Source: Flavobacterium palustre (lineage in GTDB: Bacteria > Bacteroidota > Bacteroidia > Flavobacteriales > Flavobacteriaceae). From it: a stretch of 64,000 nt of DNA. The notes under the pieces are model-generated. The model did not search any database. It worked only from the letters and a program-made list of their open reading frames with translations, and was not told the origin of the DNA. Positions 51,435 to 61,600 of the stretch are shown piece after piece. The stretch covers positions 248,001-312,000 of the forward strand of contig NZ_BMGA01000003.1 of assembly GCF_014639535.1 (NCBI RefSeq), written 5' to 3'. Each line of letters starts with the position of its first letter. Position 1 is the stretch's first letter. Position numbers and translations under genes: made by a program.

Positions 51435-51707
51435 TTAGTTTACAGCTCCTTCTAATTCAGCTCCAGCTTTGAATTTTACAACGTTTTTAGCAGCGATTTG
51501 AATTGTTTTTCCAGTTTGAGGATTTCTTCCGTCTCTTGCAGCTCTTGGAGAAACTGACCATGATCCGAAACCTACAAGAGATACTTTCCCACCTTTTTTC
51601 AAGGTACCACCTACATTTCCTAAAAATGACTCTAAAGCTAATTTAGCAGCAGCTTTAGTAATTCCTGCGTCAGCAGCGATAGCATCGATTAATTCTGATT
51701 TGTTCAT
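51435..51707 (-). CDS. hup: HU family DNA-binding protein
   Basis: 90 aa from ATG 51707. MNKSELIDAIAADAGITKAAAKLALESFL and the beta arm VGFGSWSVSPRAARDGRNPQTGKTIQIAAKNVVKFKAG are canonical HU. The frame is open 15 codons further, but a consensus promoter (51752-51781) overlaps there and the HU fold starts at 51707. Nucleoid protein; dimer that bends DNA. Confidence 0.95.
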   Translation of the reverse strand: MNKSELIDAIAADAGITKAAAKLALESFLGNVGGTLKKGGKVSLVGFGSWSVSPRAARDGRNPQTGKTIQIAAKNVVKFKAGAELEGAVN

Positions 51708-51751
51708 AATGATAGTTATTAATTGTTGGTTAAAAATAAATTGTCGATACA

Positions 51752-51781
51752 CAAATTTAGCAGTAAATACAGACCCTGCAA
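51752..51781 (-). promoter_or_regulatory. Promoter of the HU gene
   Basis: Minus strand TTG (51779-51781), 19 bp, TAAATTTG (51752-51759): exact consensus. Confidence 0.7.
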
Positions 51782-51887
51782 GTGTTTTCCTTGATTTTAG
51801 GGTATTTTGTTAATAACTTCTGTTTTTTGTTCATAACACTGCCGTTTTTTGAGTTTTCCACCCCCTTACACCCTATTTTTATTGGGT

Positions 51888-52835
51888 TTATAACGCTTTT
51901 GTTTCTTCAGAAAATGAAATTCCATTGAGCAATTCAGCAGTAGTCATTTTCTTTTTACCCGGAAATTGTAAACTTAACACTTGTATAAAGCCGTCTTTTG
52001 TTGCAATTTTTAATTCTTTTTTAGAACTAACGATTGTTCCAATACTAAAACGATGCGTTTCAGGAATTATTTTAGATTCGTATATTTTCACATTCCACTC
52101 CTGACCTTTATCAGTAAAAAAACACCATGAAGCAGGATAAGGACTTAAGCCCCTAATTAGGTTATGAATATCCGAAGATGATTTTGTCCAATCTATTTTG
52201 CAGTTTTCTTTATTGAGTTTGTAAGCCGTCTTGATATCGACATCTTCAGTTTGAATAATTGTTGCAACATTTCCTTTTTCTATTAAATCCAAAGTATCGA
52301 TAACGGTAGTACTCCCTAAATTCATTAAACGATCATGAAGCTGTCCTGCGTTTTCGTTCGGATCAATTTCAGTTTCTGAACTTAAAATCATGGCGCCGGT
52401 ATCTATTTTGTCATCAATAAAGAATGTGGTGACACCTGTTTTAGTTTCTCCATTGATAATAGCCCAGTTAATAGGTGCTGCACCACGATAATTTGGCAAC
52501 AAAGAAGCATGAAGATTAAACGTCCCAAATTGAGGCATTTCCCAAACTACTTTTGGTAACATCCTAAAAGCAACCACAACTTGTAAATTAGCATGAAGCG
52601 ATTTTAATTCGGCAAGAAAAGATTCGTCTTTTAGATTAGTTGGCTGCAATAAGTTTAAATCATTTGCCAAGGCATATTCTTTTACAGCCGAATATTTTAT
52701 TTTTTGCCCGCGTCCGGCTGGTTTGTCGGCAGCGGTTATTACACCCACTACTTCGTAATTATTTTTCAATATACTGTCAAGGATTCCTACCGCAAAGTCA
52801 GGAGTACCCATAAACACAATTCGTAATTTTTCCAT
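51888..52835 (-). CDS. fmt: Methionyl-tRNA formyltransferase
   Basis: 315 aa. Adds a formyl group from 10-formyl-THF to Met-tRNAfMet for initiation. FNLHASLLPNYRGAAPINWAIINGE holds the formyl-THF site, with catalytic Asn, His and Asp (FNLHAS, IDTGAMI). The C-terminal domain (about 205-315) is the tRNA-binding part. Its start ATG overlaps the stop codon of recQ by one base, so the two are translated together. Confidence 0.95.
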   Translation of the reverse strand: MEKLRIVFMGTPDFAVGILDSILKNNYEVVGVITAADKPAGRGQKIKYSAVKEYALANDLNLLQPTNLKDESFLAELKSLHANLQVVVAFRMLPKVVWEMPQFGTFNLHASLLPNYRGAAPINWAIINGETKTGVTTFFIDDKIDTGAMILSSETEIDPNENAGQLHDRLMNLGSTTVIDTLDLIEKGNVATIIQTEDVDIKTAYKLNKENCKIDWTKSSSDIHNLIRGLSPYPASWCFFTDKGQEWNVKIYESKIIPETHRFSIGTIVSSKKELKIATKDGFIQVLSLQFPGKKKMTTAELLNGISFSEETKAL

Positions 52836-54733
52836 TATTGTTTTAAGCTATATTTATTGTTTGGTTTTATCAGAATGCTTTGGTTTTCTAATAATTCTTG
52901 AAGTGCAAAGATAACATCGTCCGAAGGATTATTTAGTTTGATTTGAATTTCTCTTGAATTCAAATCAGCATTTTTTAATAAACTTAGTATTTCGTCTGAA
53001 AGCGAAACTTGAGTTTCTTTTTTCTTTTTCTGTGTAATACAATAAGAGCAAATCCCGCAATTAGCTTCTTTTTTTTCGCCAAAATAGTCTAATATCAATT
53101 TGCTTTTGCAGACTTTATCTTTTCTGATATAATTTAAAACAGCTTCAAATTGTTCTTTCTTTAACTGATTTTGATTTTCGAGGTATTTGGCAATTCGGTT
53201 AATAGTTCTTTCGTCTTCCCTGATTTCGTTAAAAACCAAAGTGGTGTCGTTATTTTTCGAATGATAATCAACAATTCCTTTTTCTTTCAGTTTTTCTAAA
53301 ACGTTTTGCACTTCCGTTTCACTGTGTTTCGATTTTCGGGCAATTAACGGAAGATTAAAGTTAGTTTGCATGTCATAAATTCCGGGATAAGTACGCAAGA
53401 TAGCCAGCAGAATTTCTTCATTGTTAGGATTCAGGCTCATGTAACGAATTACTTCTTTAGAAGGAATAACGAATTGTAATGTTATTTTTTCTGAGAATTC
53501 CTGCGATAAACTAATCACCCCCTGTCGATCTAAAAACTGAATGGCATTGTAGGTTTTTAAAACCGGGAATTTATATCGGTTACAAAATTGGTTTAGATTA
53601 AAGGAATATTGCTCATTAATACCCTCACCGTATGCAATTTGAAAATAATTACACATTTTGATAAAAACTTCTTTGAGAAATTGTTTGTCAGGAAGTGTGT
53701 AGATAAACTGATTTTCGGTTTGAGCAACATCCGATGGATTAGTGAGTAAAACAGCGAAGGCTTTTTCTTCGTTTCTACCGGCGCGGCCTGCTTCCTGATA
53801 GTAATTTTCAAGATTTTCAGGTAGTTGAATATGAATTACCGTTTTTACATTGGCTTTGTCAATTCCCATCCCGAAAGCATTGGTGGCAACCATAACCAGT
53901 GCTTTTTCTTCCATCCAAAGTTGCATGTTGTTATTTTTGTCTTTGGTCGAAAGTCCGCCGTGATAATAAGTAGCTTTAAAACCTAAAGAATTAAGTTGCT
54001 CTGCAGTATCAATGCAGGCTCTTCGGTTTCGCACATATATAATGGAAGGCTGTGGGTTTTTGCTTAAAATCTGTTTTATCCTAAAAAGTTTGTCTTCGAT
54101 TTCAAAAACCATGTAGGCAATGTTCTTTCTTTCAAAAGATTTTTCAAAACATTTAGGATTCTCCAGCCCTAATTCTTTAATGATATCTTCTTTTACTTTT
54201 GGCGTAGCTGTTGCTGTGAGCGCAAGAAAAGGAATTTTTGGGAAATGGGTTTTTAGATTTGAAATCTTTAAATAAGCCGGACGAAAATCATGTCCCCATT
54301 GTGAAATACAGTGCGCTTCGTCTATGGCAATTAAATTGACCGGAAGGTTTTTAATTCGTTCCAAAATCCAATCGGATTGCAGACGTTCGGGAGATAAATA
54401 CAGAAATTTGTAATTTCCAAATTGGCAATTATCCAGTAAATCGATCAATTCATCTGTTTTTATTCCGCCGGTAAGCGCAATGGCTTTGATATTGCGTTTT
54501 TGTAAGTTGGCAACCTGATCTTTCATTAAAGCAACCAGAGGTGAAATTACCAAACAGATTCCTTCTTTGATCATGCCGGGGATTTGAAAACAAATGGATT
54601 TTCCACCGCCTGTAGGCATTAATGCAAAAGTATCCTGACCGCCTAAAACGGAATCGATAATTTCTTCTTGAGGCATTCTAAAACTATCGTGATTCCAGTA
54701 TTTTTTTAGAATTTGTAAAGTTTCAGACATCAA
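52835..54733 (-). CDS. recQ: RecQ-type ATP-dependent DNA helicase without HRDC
   Basis: 632 aa. Walker A MPTGGGKSICFQIPG (about 39), DEAH box IDEAHCISQWGHDFRPAYLKI (about 137), motif V/VI with QEAGRAGRNEEKA (about 320). The RQC zinc region shows Cys residues in VCKSKLILDYFGEKKEANCGICSYC (about 540-565). The end is a short helical segment rather than the HRDC domain of the classical RecQ. Acts in recombination and stalled-fork repair; upstream partner of fmt in one transcript. Confidence 0.9.
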   Translation of the reverse strand: MMSETLQILKKYWNHDSFRMPQEEIIDSVLGGQDTFALMPTGGGKSICFQIPGMIKEGICLVISPLVALMKDQVANLQKRNIKAIALTGGIKTDELIDLLDNCQFGNYKFLYLSPERLQSDWILERIKNLPVNLIAIDEAHCISQWGHDFRPAYLKISNLKTHFPKIPFLALTATATPKVKEDIIKELGLENPKCFEKSFERKNIAYMVFEIEDKLFRIKQILSKNPQPSIIYVRNRRACIDTAEQLNSLGFKATYYHGGLSTKDKNNNMQLWMEEKALVMVATNAFGMGIDKANVKTVIHIQLPENLENYYQEAGRAGRNEEKAFAVLLTNPSDVAQTENQFIYTLPDKQFLKEVFIKMCNYFQIAYGEGINEQYSFNLNQFCNRYKFPVLKTYNAIQFLDRQGVISLSQEFSEKITLQFVIPSKEVIRYMSLNPNNEEILLAILRTYPGIYDMQTNFNLPLIARKSKHSETEVQNVLEKLKEKGIVDYHSKNNDTTLVFNEIREDERTINRIAKYLENQNQLKKEQFEAVLNYIRKDKVCKSKLILDYFGEKKEANCGICSYCITQKKKKETQVSLSDEILSLLKNADLNSREIQIKLNNPSDDVIFALQELLENQSILIKPNNKYSLKQ

Positions 54734-54928
54734 ATTTCAGAAAGAGTTAATTCGTTTTTTATAATCAAAAAGCTGTTCTAATGTGATTTTTTCTTTTTTT
54801 ACTGACAAAAAAGCAGCATCAGCAACAAACTTACTCAAACTAATTTAGATTTTGAAAAATACAGCGAATCAAAATAATGATTTTGCTAAAAATCATAGTG
54901 TATAATTCATATTTTAGAATTGAAACTG

Positions 54929-54936
54929 TATATTTG
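54929..54936 (+). promoter_or_regulatory. -7 element (TATATTTG) of the DUF493 gene
   Basis: Exact match 20 bp before ATG 54957; no clear TTG at the right distance. Confidence 0.4.
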
Positions 54937-54956
54937 CTTTTATTTTTAAAGACAAA

Positions 54957-55241
54957 ATGGATAAGAAAACGGAGGAGTTTTTTGATAGATTAAAAAACGA
55001 ATTAGAAAAAAGCAATACCTGGCCAGCAATATATTTGTTCAAATTTATTGTGCCAACAGACGATGAGAAAATCAAACAAGTTGAACAAGCCTTTAATTGC
55101 TTAGGTGCGGTTATCAAAACCACTCAATCTAAAACCGGGAAATTTACAAGTGTTTCGGTTGATGTTCAAATGGCGAGTCCACAAGCTGTAATTGACAAGT
55201 ACATCGAAGTATCTACAATAGAAGGAATTATTTCATTATAG
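54957..55241 (+). CDS. DUF493 family protein (YbeD-like)
   Basis: 94 aa. NTWPAIYLFKFIVPTDDEKIKQVEQAFN and GKFTSVSVDVQMASPQAVIDKYIEVSTIEGIISL fit DUF493. It folds as a ferredoxin-like ACT-type domain. Role not settled. Followed by the DUF4290 gene at 67 bp. Confidence 0.88.
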   Translation: MDKKTEEFFDRLKNELEKSNTWPAIYLFKFIVPTDDEKIKQVEQAFNCLGAVIKTTQSKTGKFTSVSVDVQMASPQAVIDKYIEVSTIEGIISL

Positions 55242-55308
55242 TTTTATTTTCAAAAATGAAACAAATGTAGTTTAAGCTTTTTGTAATAAAGCTTTAAATA
55301 AATCAAAT

Positions 55309-56037
55309 ATGAATCAGAAATATATAAAAGAAAATGCGAATGATGTAGTGCATCATTTAGAATATAATGCCGAAAGATCGCATTTGATTATTCCTGAATA
55401 CGGACGTCATTTGCAAAAATTGATCGACCAGGCTACCGAAATTGAAGATGCTGAAACCAGAAATAAAGCAGCTAAGTACATCATCCAGGTTATGGGAAGC
55501 TTGAATCCGCATTTGAGAGATGTGCCTGATTTTCAACATAAATTATGGGATCAGCTTTTTATAATGTCTGATTTTAAATTGGATGTACAATCGCCTTATC
55601 CTATTCCTTCCAGAGAAGTATTGCAATTAAAACCGGATGCTTTAAAATATCCTCAAAATTTCCCAAAATACCGTTATTATGGCAACAACATCAAATACAT
55701 GATTGACGTTGCTAACAAATGGGAAGAAGGAGAAATGAAAAGTGCTTTGGTAAAAGTAATTGCTAATCACATGAAGAAATCCTATTTGAGCTGGAATAAA
55801 GATACCGTAAAGGACGATGTAATTTTCGAACATCTTTATGAATTATCGGGAGGCAAATTGAATTTATTACAAAGTTCGGAAGAATTGATTAATACAACCG
55901 ATTTATTGCGAACTAATAAAAGAATGTCAAATAAGACTTCTTCTCAGGGACAGCCAAAAATTCAAAGTAATAAAAATAACAAAGGACAGGGAAAACAAAA
56001 GTCTTTTCAAAAAAATAACAATCAAAAAAATCAATAA
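55309..56037 (+). CDS. DUF4290 domain-containing protein
   Basis: 242 aa. The DUF4290 core (about 10-185) includes YNAERSHLIIPEYGRHLQKLIDQA, HLRDVPDFQHKLWDQLFIMSDFKLDVQSPYP and IANHMKKSYLSWNKDTVKDD. The last 40 residues are a Q/N/K-rich disordered tail (GQPKIQSNKNNKGQGKQKSF). Conserved in Bacteroidota and commonly next to murA, as here (73 bp upstream). Function unknown; cytoplasmic. Confidence 0.88.
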   Translation: MNQKYIKENANDVVHHLEYNAERSHLIIPEYGRHLQKLIDQATEIEDAETRNKAAKYIIQVMGSLNPHLRDVPDFQHKLWDQLFIMSDFKLDVQSPYPIPSREVLQLKPDALKYPQNFPKYRYYGNNIKYMIDVANKWEEGEMKSALVKVIANHMKKSYLSWNKDTVKDDVIFEHLYELSGGKLNLLQSSEELINTTDLLRTNKRMSNKTSSQGQPKIQSNKNNKGQGKQKSFQKNNNQKNQ

Positions 56038-56040
56038 AGT

Positions 56041-56099
56041 GGCTAAGCAGCTAAGTCTTTTTTAAGAAAAACTTAGAATCTCAGTAACTCAGAAACTCT
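56041..56099 (+). repeat. CTAAG/CTCAG word repeat before murA
   Basis: ggctaagcagctaag and cagtaactcagaaactct are imperfect short tandem words in the gap between DUF4290 and murA genes, with no hairpin terminator. Confidence 0.35.
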
Positions 56100-56110
56100 A
56101 AAAAAAGAAT

Positions 56111-57427
56111 ATGGGAATTTTTAAAATTGAAGGAGGAATCCGTTTAAAAGGAGAAATCACTCCACAAGGCGCAAAAAACGAAGCATTACAGATTTTATGT
56201 GCTGTACTTTTAACTTCTGAAAAAGTAACCATCAACAATATTCCCGATATTATTGATATCAATAAATTAATTACACTTTTAGGAAATTTAGGTGTAAAAA
56301 TCACTAAGAATGGTTCAGGTTCTTATACATTTCAGGCAGATGAAGTAAATGTAGATTACTTAGAAACCGAAGCTTTCAAAAAAGAAGGTGGAGCATTAAG
56401 AGGTTCTATAATGATTGTTGGACCGCTTTTGGCTCGTTTTGGAAAAGGATATATTCCAAAACCGGGTGGAGATAAAATTGGAAGAAGAAGATTAGATACC
56501 CACTTTGAAGGATTTATCAATTTAGGAGCTAAATTCCGTTACAACAGAGAAGACCATTTTTATGGTGTAGAAACTCCCGCAGAAGGTCTTAAAGGAACTG
56601 ATATGCTGCTTGATGAGGCATCTGTAACTGGAACAGCAAATATTGTAATGGCTGCTGTTTTAGCAAAAGGAACAACTACAGTTTACAATGCGGCTTGTGA
56701 GCCTTATTTGCAACAATTGTGTAAGATGTTGAACTCTATGGGAGCTAAAATTACCGGAGTTGGATCTAACTTGTTAACTATTGAAGGAGTAGAACGTTTA
56801 GGTGGTTGTGAGCATAGAATTCTTCCTGATATGATTGAAATTGGAAGCTGGATTGGTCTTGCTGCAATGACCAGAAGTGAGATTACAATTAAAAATGTAA
56901 GCTGGGACAATCTAGGATTGATTCCAAATACTTTCAGAAAATTAGGAATTACTTTAGAGCGTCGCGGTGATGATATTTATATTCCAACACACGAAAATGG
57001 ATACGAAGTAAAAACCGACATTGATGGTTCTATCCTAACTATTGCCGATGCACCTTGGCCTGGATTTACACCTGATTTATTGAGTATTGTTTTAGTTGTG
57101 GCAACACAGGCTAAAGGTGATGTGTTGATTCACCAAAAAATGTTCGAAAGCCGTTTATTCTTCGTTGATAAATTAATCGATATGGGGGCCAAAATTATGT
57201 TGTGCGATCCGCACAGAGCGGTAGTTATAGGACATGATTTTAAATCAACTTTAAAAGCTACTACTATGTCATCTCCTGATATTCGTGCGGGAATCTCTTT
57301 GTTGATTGCTGCGCTTTCTGCAAAAGGAACCAGTACAATTCAAAACATCGAGCAAATTGATCGTGGTTATGAGCGTATCGATGAACGATTGAGAGCTATT
57401 GGAGCTAAAATAGTTCGTGTTGAATAA
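56111..57427 (+). CDS. murA: UDP-N-acetylglucosamine 1-carboxyvinyltransferase, Asp-type
   Basis: 438 aa. First committed step of peptidoglycan synthesis, transferring enolpyruvate from PEP to UDP-GlcNAc. Two inside-out alpha/beta barrel halves; AKNEALQIL carries Lys22 and Asn23 of the active site. The loop that holds the catalytic Cys115 in Escherichia coli reads KPGGDKIGRRRLDTHFEGF, with Asp121 in place of Cys. In characterised enzymes the Cys-to-Asp change keeps activity and prevents fosfomycin attack. Next to a CDF gene (5 bp), probably co-transcribed. Confidence 0.95.
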   Translation: MGIFKIEGGIRLKGEITPQGAKNEALQILCAVLLTSEKVTINNIPDIIDINKLITLLGNLGVKITKNGSGSYTFQADEVNVDYLETEAFKKEGGALRGSIMIVGPLLARFGKGYIPKPGGDKIGRRRLDTHFEGFINLGAKFRYNREDHFYGVETPAEGLKGTDMLLDEASVTGTANIVMAAVLAKGTTTVYNAACEPYLQQLCKMLNSMGAKITGVGSNLLTIEGVERLGGCEHRILPDMIEIGSWIGLAAMTRSEITIKNVSWDNLGLIPNTFRKLGITLERRGDDIYIPTHENGYEVKTDIDGSILTIADAPWPGFTPDLLSIVLVVATQAKGDVLIHQKMFESRLFFVDKLIDMGAKIMLCDPHRAVVIGHDFKSTLKATTMSSPDIRAGISLLIAALSAKGTSTIQNIEQIDRGYERIDERLRAIGAKIVRVE

Positions 57428-57432
57428 AAATT

Positions 57433-58305
57433 ATGAGTAAAGAACAACAAGCCGTTGAGGCAACTTACTTTAGTATAATAGGAAATACCTGCTTAGCAAT
57501 TATAAAAGGCTTAGCAGGTTTTTTTGGCAATTCTTATGCCTTAATTGCTGACGCTATCGAATCTACAACGGATATTTTTGCTTCGTTTTTAGTATTATTC
57601 GGAATCAAATATTCTAATAGACCAGCCGACGAAAATCATCCTTATGGGCATGGTCGTGCCGAGCCTTTAATTACGTTTTTAGTGGTAGGTTTTTTGATTA
57701 CCTCGGCAACCGTTATTGCTTATGAAAGTATAGCCAATATTCAGGAGCCTCATGATTTACCCAAATCCTGGACATTATTTATTTTAGGAGCCATTATTTT
57801 GTGGAAAGAATATTCTTTCCAACTGGTTATAAAAAGAAGTATCGAAACTAACAGCTCTTCTTTAAAAGCAGATGCCTGGCATCATCGCAGTGATGCTATC
57901 ACTTCGATTGCGGCATTTATTGGAATTACAATTGCTTTGGTATTAGGAAAAGGCTACGAATCGGCCGATGATTGGGCAGCTCTGTTTGCTTCCTGTTTTA
58001 TTTTTTACAATAGTTATTTGATTTTTAGACCTGCTCTTGGCGAAATCATGGACGAACATTTGTATGATGATTTAATTGAGCATATCAGGATAGTTGCTAA
58101 AACTGTAGAAGGAATTATAGATACCGAAAAGTGTTTTATTAGAAAATCCGGAATGAAATACCATGTGGATTTACACGCGATTGTAAGTGCTGAAATCTCG
58201 GTCAAACAAGGACATCAACTAGCTCATATTTTAAAGGATACATTACGAAAAGAAATCCCTGAGTTAGGACATATTTTAATACATATTGAGCCGGATGACG
58301 AATAG
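57433..58305 (+). CDS. Cation diffusion facilitator family transporter
   Basis: 290 aa inner-membrane metal/proton antiporter. Six helices in the N-terminal 200 residues with metal-site motifs LIADAIESTTDIFASF (DxxxD-type) and ADAWHHRSDAI (HxxxD), and the loop NHPYGHGRAEPL. A short C-terminal cytoplasmic domain (about 205-290) has HVDLHAIVSAEISVKQGHQLAHILK. Exports Zn2+, Fe2+ or Mn2+; specificity cannot be told. Same strand as murA with a 5-bp gap. Confidence 0.92.
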   Translation: MSKEQQAVEATYFSIIGNTCLAIIKGLAGFFGNSYALIADAIESTTDIFASFLVLFGIKYSNRPADENHPYGHGRAEPLITFLVVGFLITSATVIAYESIANIQEPHDLPKSWTLFILGAIILWKEYSFQLVIKRSIETNSSSLKADAWHHRSDAITSIAAFIGITIALVLGKGYESADDWAALFASCFIFYNSYLIFRPALGEIMDEHLYDDLIEHIRIVAKTVEGIIDTEKCFIRKSGMKYHVDLHAIVSAEISVKQGHQLAHILKDTLRKEIPELGHILIHIEPDDE

Positions 58306-58326
58306 TTTACGGCTATTTTTTTTACA

Positions 58327-58365
58327 AAAGGGGATGTTTCAAAAAGACAGCCTCTTTTTTTTTTT
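58327..58365 (+). terminator. Terminator of murA-CDF unit
   Basis: AAAGGGG-TGTTT pairs with AGACA-CCTCTTT (several G-T) and is followed by a long T run. Downstream to 58638 the 270 bp are AT-rich without genes; a TATTTTTA element lies near 58566. Confidence 0.6.
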
Positions 58366-58638
58366 TTGAACTATAGTCAATCTAAAAAAAGACCTCAACA
58401 AATTTACAACAGCATACAATTATTCCTTTTTAAAACCCGAAACCAATTATTTACAAACAACTCTTTACTTCTTTAAAAAAGAAAGATTTTTCTTTATTTT
58501 AAATAAAATAATTACACTTTATCGATTTTTATTGCATTTAATCGGTAATTCAAACAAAAGGTAGTATTTTTATTTCGTGAAAAACATCATTTTTTATCTG
58601 ACACTAAAACTGATTCGTTCTAATCTTAAATAGAAACT

Positions 58639-61600
58639 ATGGAACACCTTTACTTTATAAAAACAAATCGTCACTTTTATTTACTACTTCTCCTTATATT
58701 TTTGGGGTTTTCTATTCATACAAAGGCTCAAACGGTTACCTCGCCGCAAGTTAATTTTACACAAAGAACAGCCGCTGCTACTCCCGCAAAAACTATTTAT
58801 AATATAAAAGGTGACTTCACAATGTTAGGTAATACCAACTTAACACTAAACACCTACGGAGACAATACCAACAACGAAGGAAATGCAATGAAATATGTAG
58901 ATATTGATGGCGATAGCAACACCTGGAATTCATCTATGGCAACAATGGAACTTTCCAATGGAGGAGAAAATAGTGCTAGTCAAAATTGCTCTACTGTTAT
59001 TTATGCCGGTTTGTACTGGACTGGTAAATCACAAGATGCTGATACTTTTACGGTATCTAAAGAAACAGCCTTAGAATCTTCAAAAAACGTTACACACAAT
59101 ACTACAACAAACATCACAAACTCTAACTATAAATTAACTGTAACAAGAGGAGGTGGTAGCAACGATTATTATCCAATATATACTTTTACAAATACCTTAG
59201 GCAACACCTATGCTTTTCATTTCACCAATAATAGCGGAGGAAACAGAGTCAAACTTTCTATAAACGGAGGATCGTTAAATAATATTACTGTATCGCATAA
59301 TTCAGGAGTCGCAACATTCAGCACTCCTTACTCTTTACCGCTAGATGGTACAATTTTAAAAATAAACAGTATAACAAGAAACACATCTCAAACATTAACT
59401 GAAGCACAATATCAAGATGCATCAAATTCTATAGCAAATGTTCAGGTTTTCAACTCTGTTGACAAAAACTATGACAAAAAAGTAATTTCTTTAAAAGGTC
59501 CGGGAGCAACTTCATATACCACAATAACTGCGAATTCAAATGTTTACTTTCCGGGCTCCTCTTATAGCGGGATATTTGTAGGTTATCAGGAAGTTACCGA
59601 TTACGTAAAAACACATGGTCCTGGTGCTTATACCGTTGCTGATATTGCCTTAATAGAAGGAAGCAACTCAAATCCAGGATATTCAGGAGGTTGGACAATG
59701 GTAGTTATTTATGAAAATCCTGTAATGAAAAGCCGCGCTGTTACCCTTTTTGACGGTTATGCTTATGTTAACGGACAACGTAGTGGTGGTGGAGAATTTG
59801 GAAACATTCCTATTTCAGGATTTACCACAGTAGATTCCGGTCCGGTAAACATGAAACTGGGAGTAATGGCTGCCGAAGGTGACGTTGCTACCAATTCAGG
59901 AAGTGATTATCTGGCGGTACAAAAATTAAATGCAGACCCTAACACCTACAACGCCACTAACTATCTAACCTTAAACCATGCAGGAAACTCAACAACAAAT
60001 TTCTTTAATTCATCTATTTTTCCGCAACCTGCTGTAGGAACCAGTAACCCTATTTATAAAAACAATACCGGGGTTGATTTTAGTATGTTTACTATTCCAA
60101 ATGCAGGAAATACAGTTATTGGAAACAATCAAACCTCAACTACTTTTAGATTTGGTTCTACTTACGAGGTTTATACCATTTTTGGTTTCGCTATGTCCGT
60201 TGACTCTTATGTCCCTGAACCTAAAGGACTAATAAGCATCAACTCCATTAACAATGTTACTAATCCTCCTGTACTGACTGCTTTACCGGGACAGGCTATC
60301 AACTATTCCCTGAATATTAGTAACAGTGGTACCGAAGCTACAAACAACACCATAGTTACTATCCCTATTCCTAATACAGCTATTTTTAATACAGGAAGCA
60401 GTATTTTATACAACACATACAATGGTTTTTCAACAGCCAATGTTCCTTATTATGATTCAGGATCGAATAGTATTATCTGGAATTTAGGCACCTTACCGAT
60501 AACTGCCGGACATCCTGAATATATTTACGCTGACTTGAGCTTTGATCTTAACGTGACTGACAATTGTATTATTATTTTAAATGAAGGCTGTAGTCCCGAA
60601 GTATCACTCGAAACAGGAAACATCACTGGTATAGGCGCTATTTCCGGAACTTCTACAACAGAATACTTCTTTCAGGGTTATGACAATTCGGAATGTGCAA
60701 AACCGATTGATGGCTCTATAATAGTAGCAATAGACGGCAGTTCATGCTTATCCGCATTAGCCGGTGATGACCAAATTGCTTCATGCGGTTTAGAATCAGT
60801 ACAACTTGCTGCAACAGCCGGAGCAGTTGGAAACTGGTCCATCATCAGTGGTCCTTCAGGTGGCGGAGAACTTTTCTCAAACAGTACCAGTCCTACTTCT
60901 GAATTTTTTAGTCCTAACAATGGTACTTACACCTTAAGATGGACTGTTTCTGGCGGTGGTGAATGTCCTGATGTTAGTGATGATGTACAAATAACATTAA
61001 ATCCTTGTAACCATCTTGACTTTGACGGAACTGACGACAACGTGAACTTCAAAGATAATTTCAATTTGAACAATGGTTCTTTCAGTATTGAAGTATGGGT
61101 AAAATCAGAAACTACAAATGGAAACATCCAAACTATTTTATCAAAACGAAATGCTTCTAACTTAAACGATGGTTACGATTTAAGATTAGTCAACAATACC
61201 CTTTCATTCAACTGGAACAACGGAAACAGCATTAGTTCTAATTACGCTATCAGCACCGGAAGATGGTACCATGTTGCTGTTACTTTTGACGGAACAAATT
61301 ACAATCTTTATGTTGACGGTGTGAACGTTCATAATGCTGTAGCCGGTACAAATCCTATTGCTAACAGCAATGCCAAATTTATACTTGGAGCTATGGCACA
61401 AAATACTGTTTTCCCATACAACCCAATACATTTTTTTAGCGGATGGACACAGGAATTGCGTATTTGGAATGTAGCTCTAACCGATGCGCAAATACGTCAA
61501 ATGATGAATCAAAAAATTCAAAACGACAACAATACTGTTATGGGGGCTACAGTACCTTTATCTATCCCGGGATTAATATGGACTAATTTGGAAGGCTATT

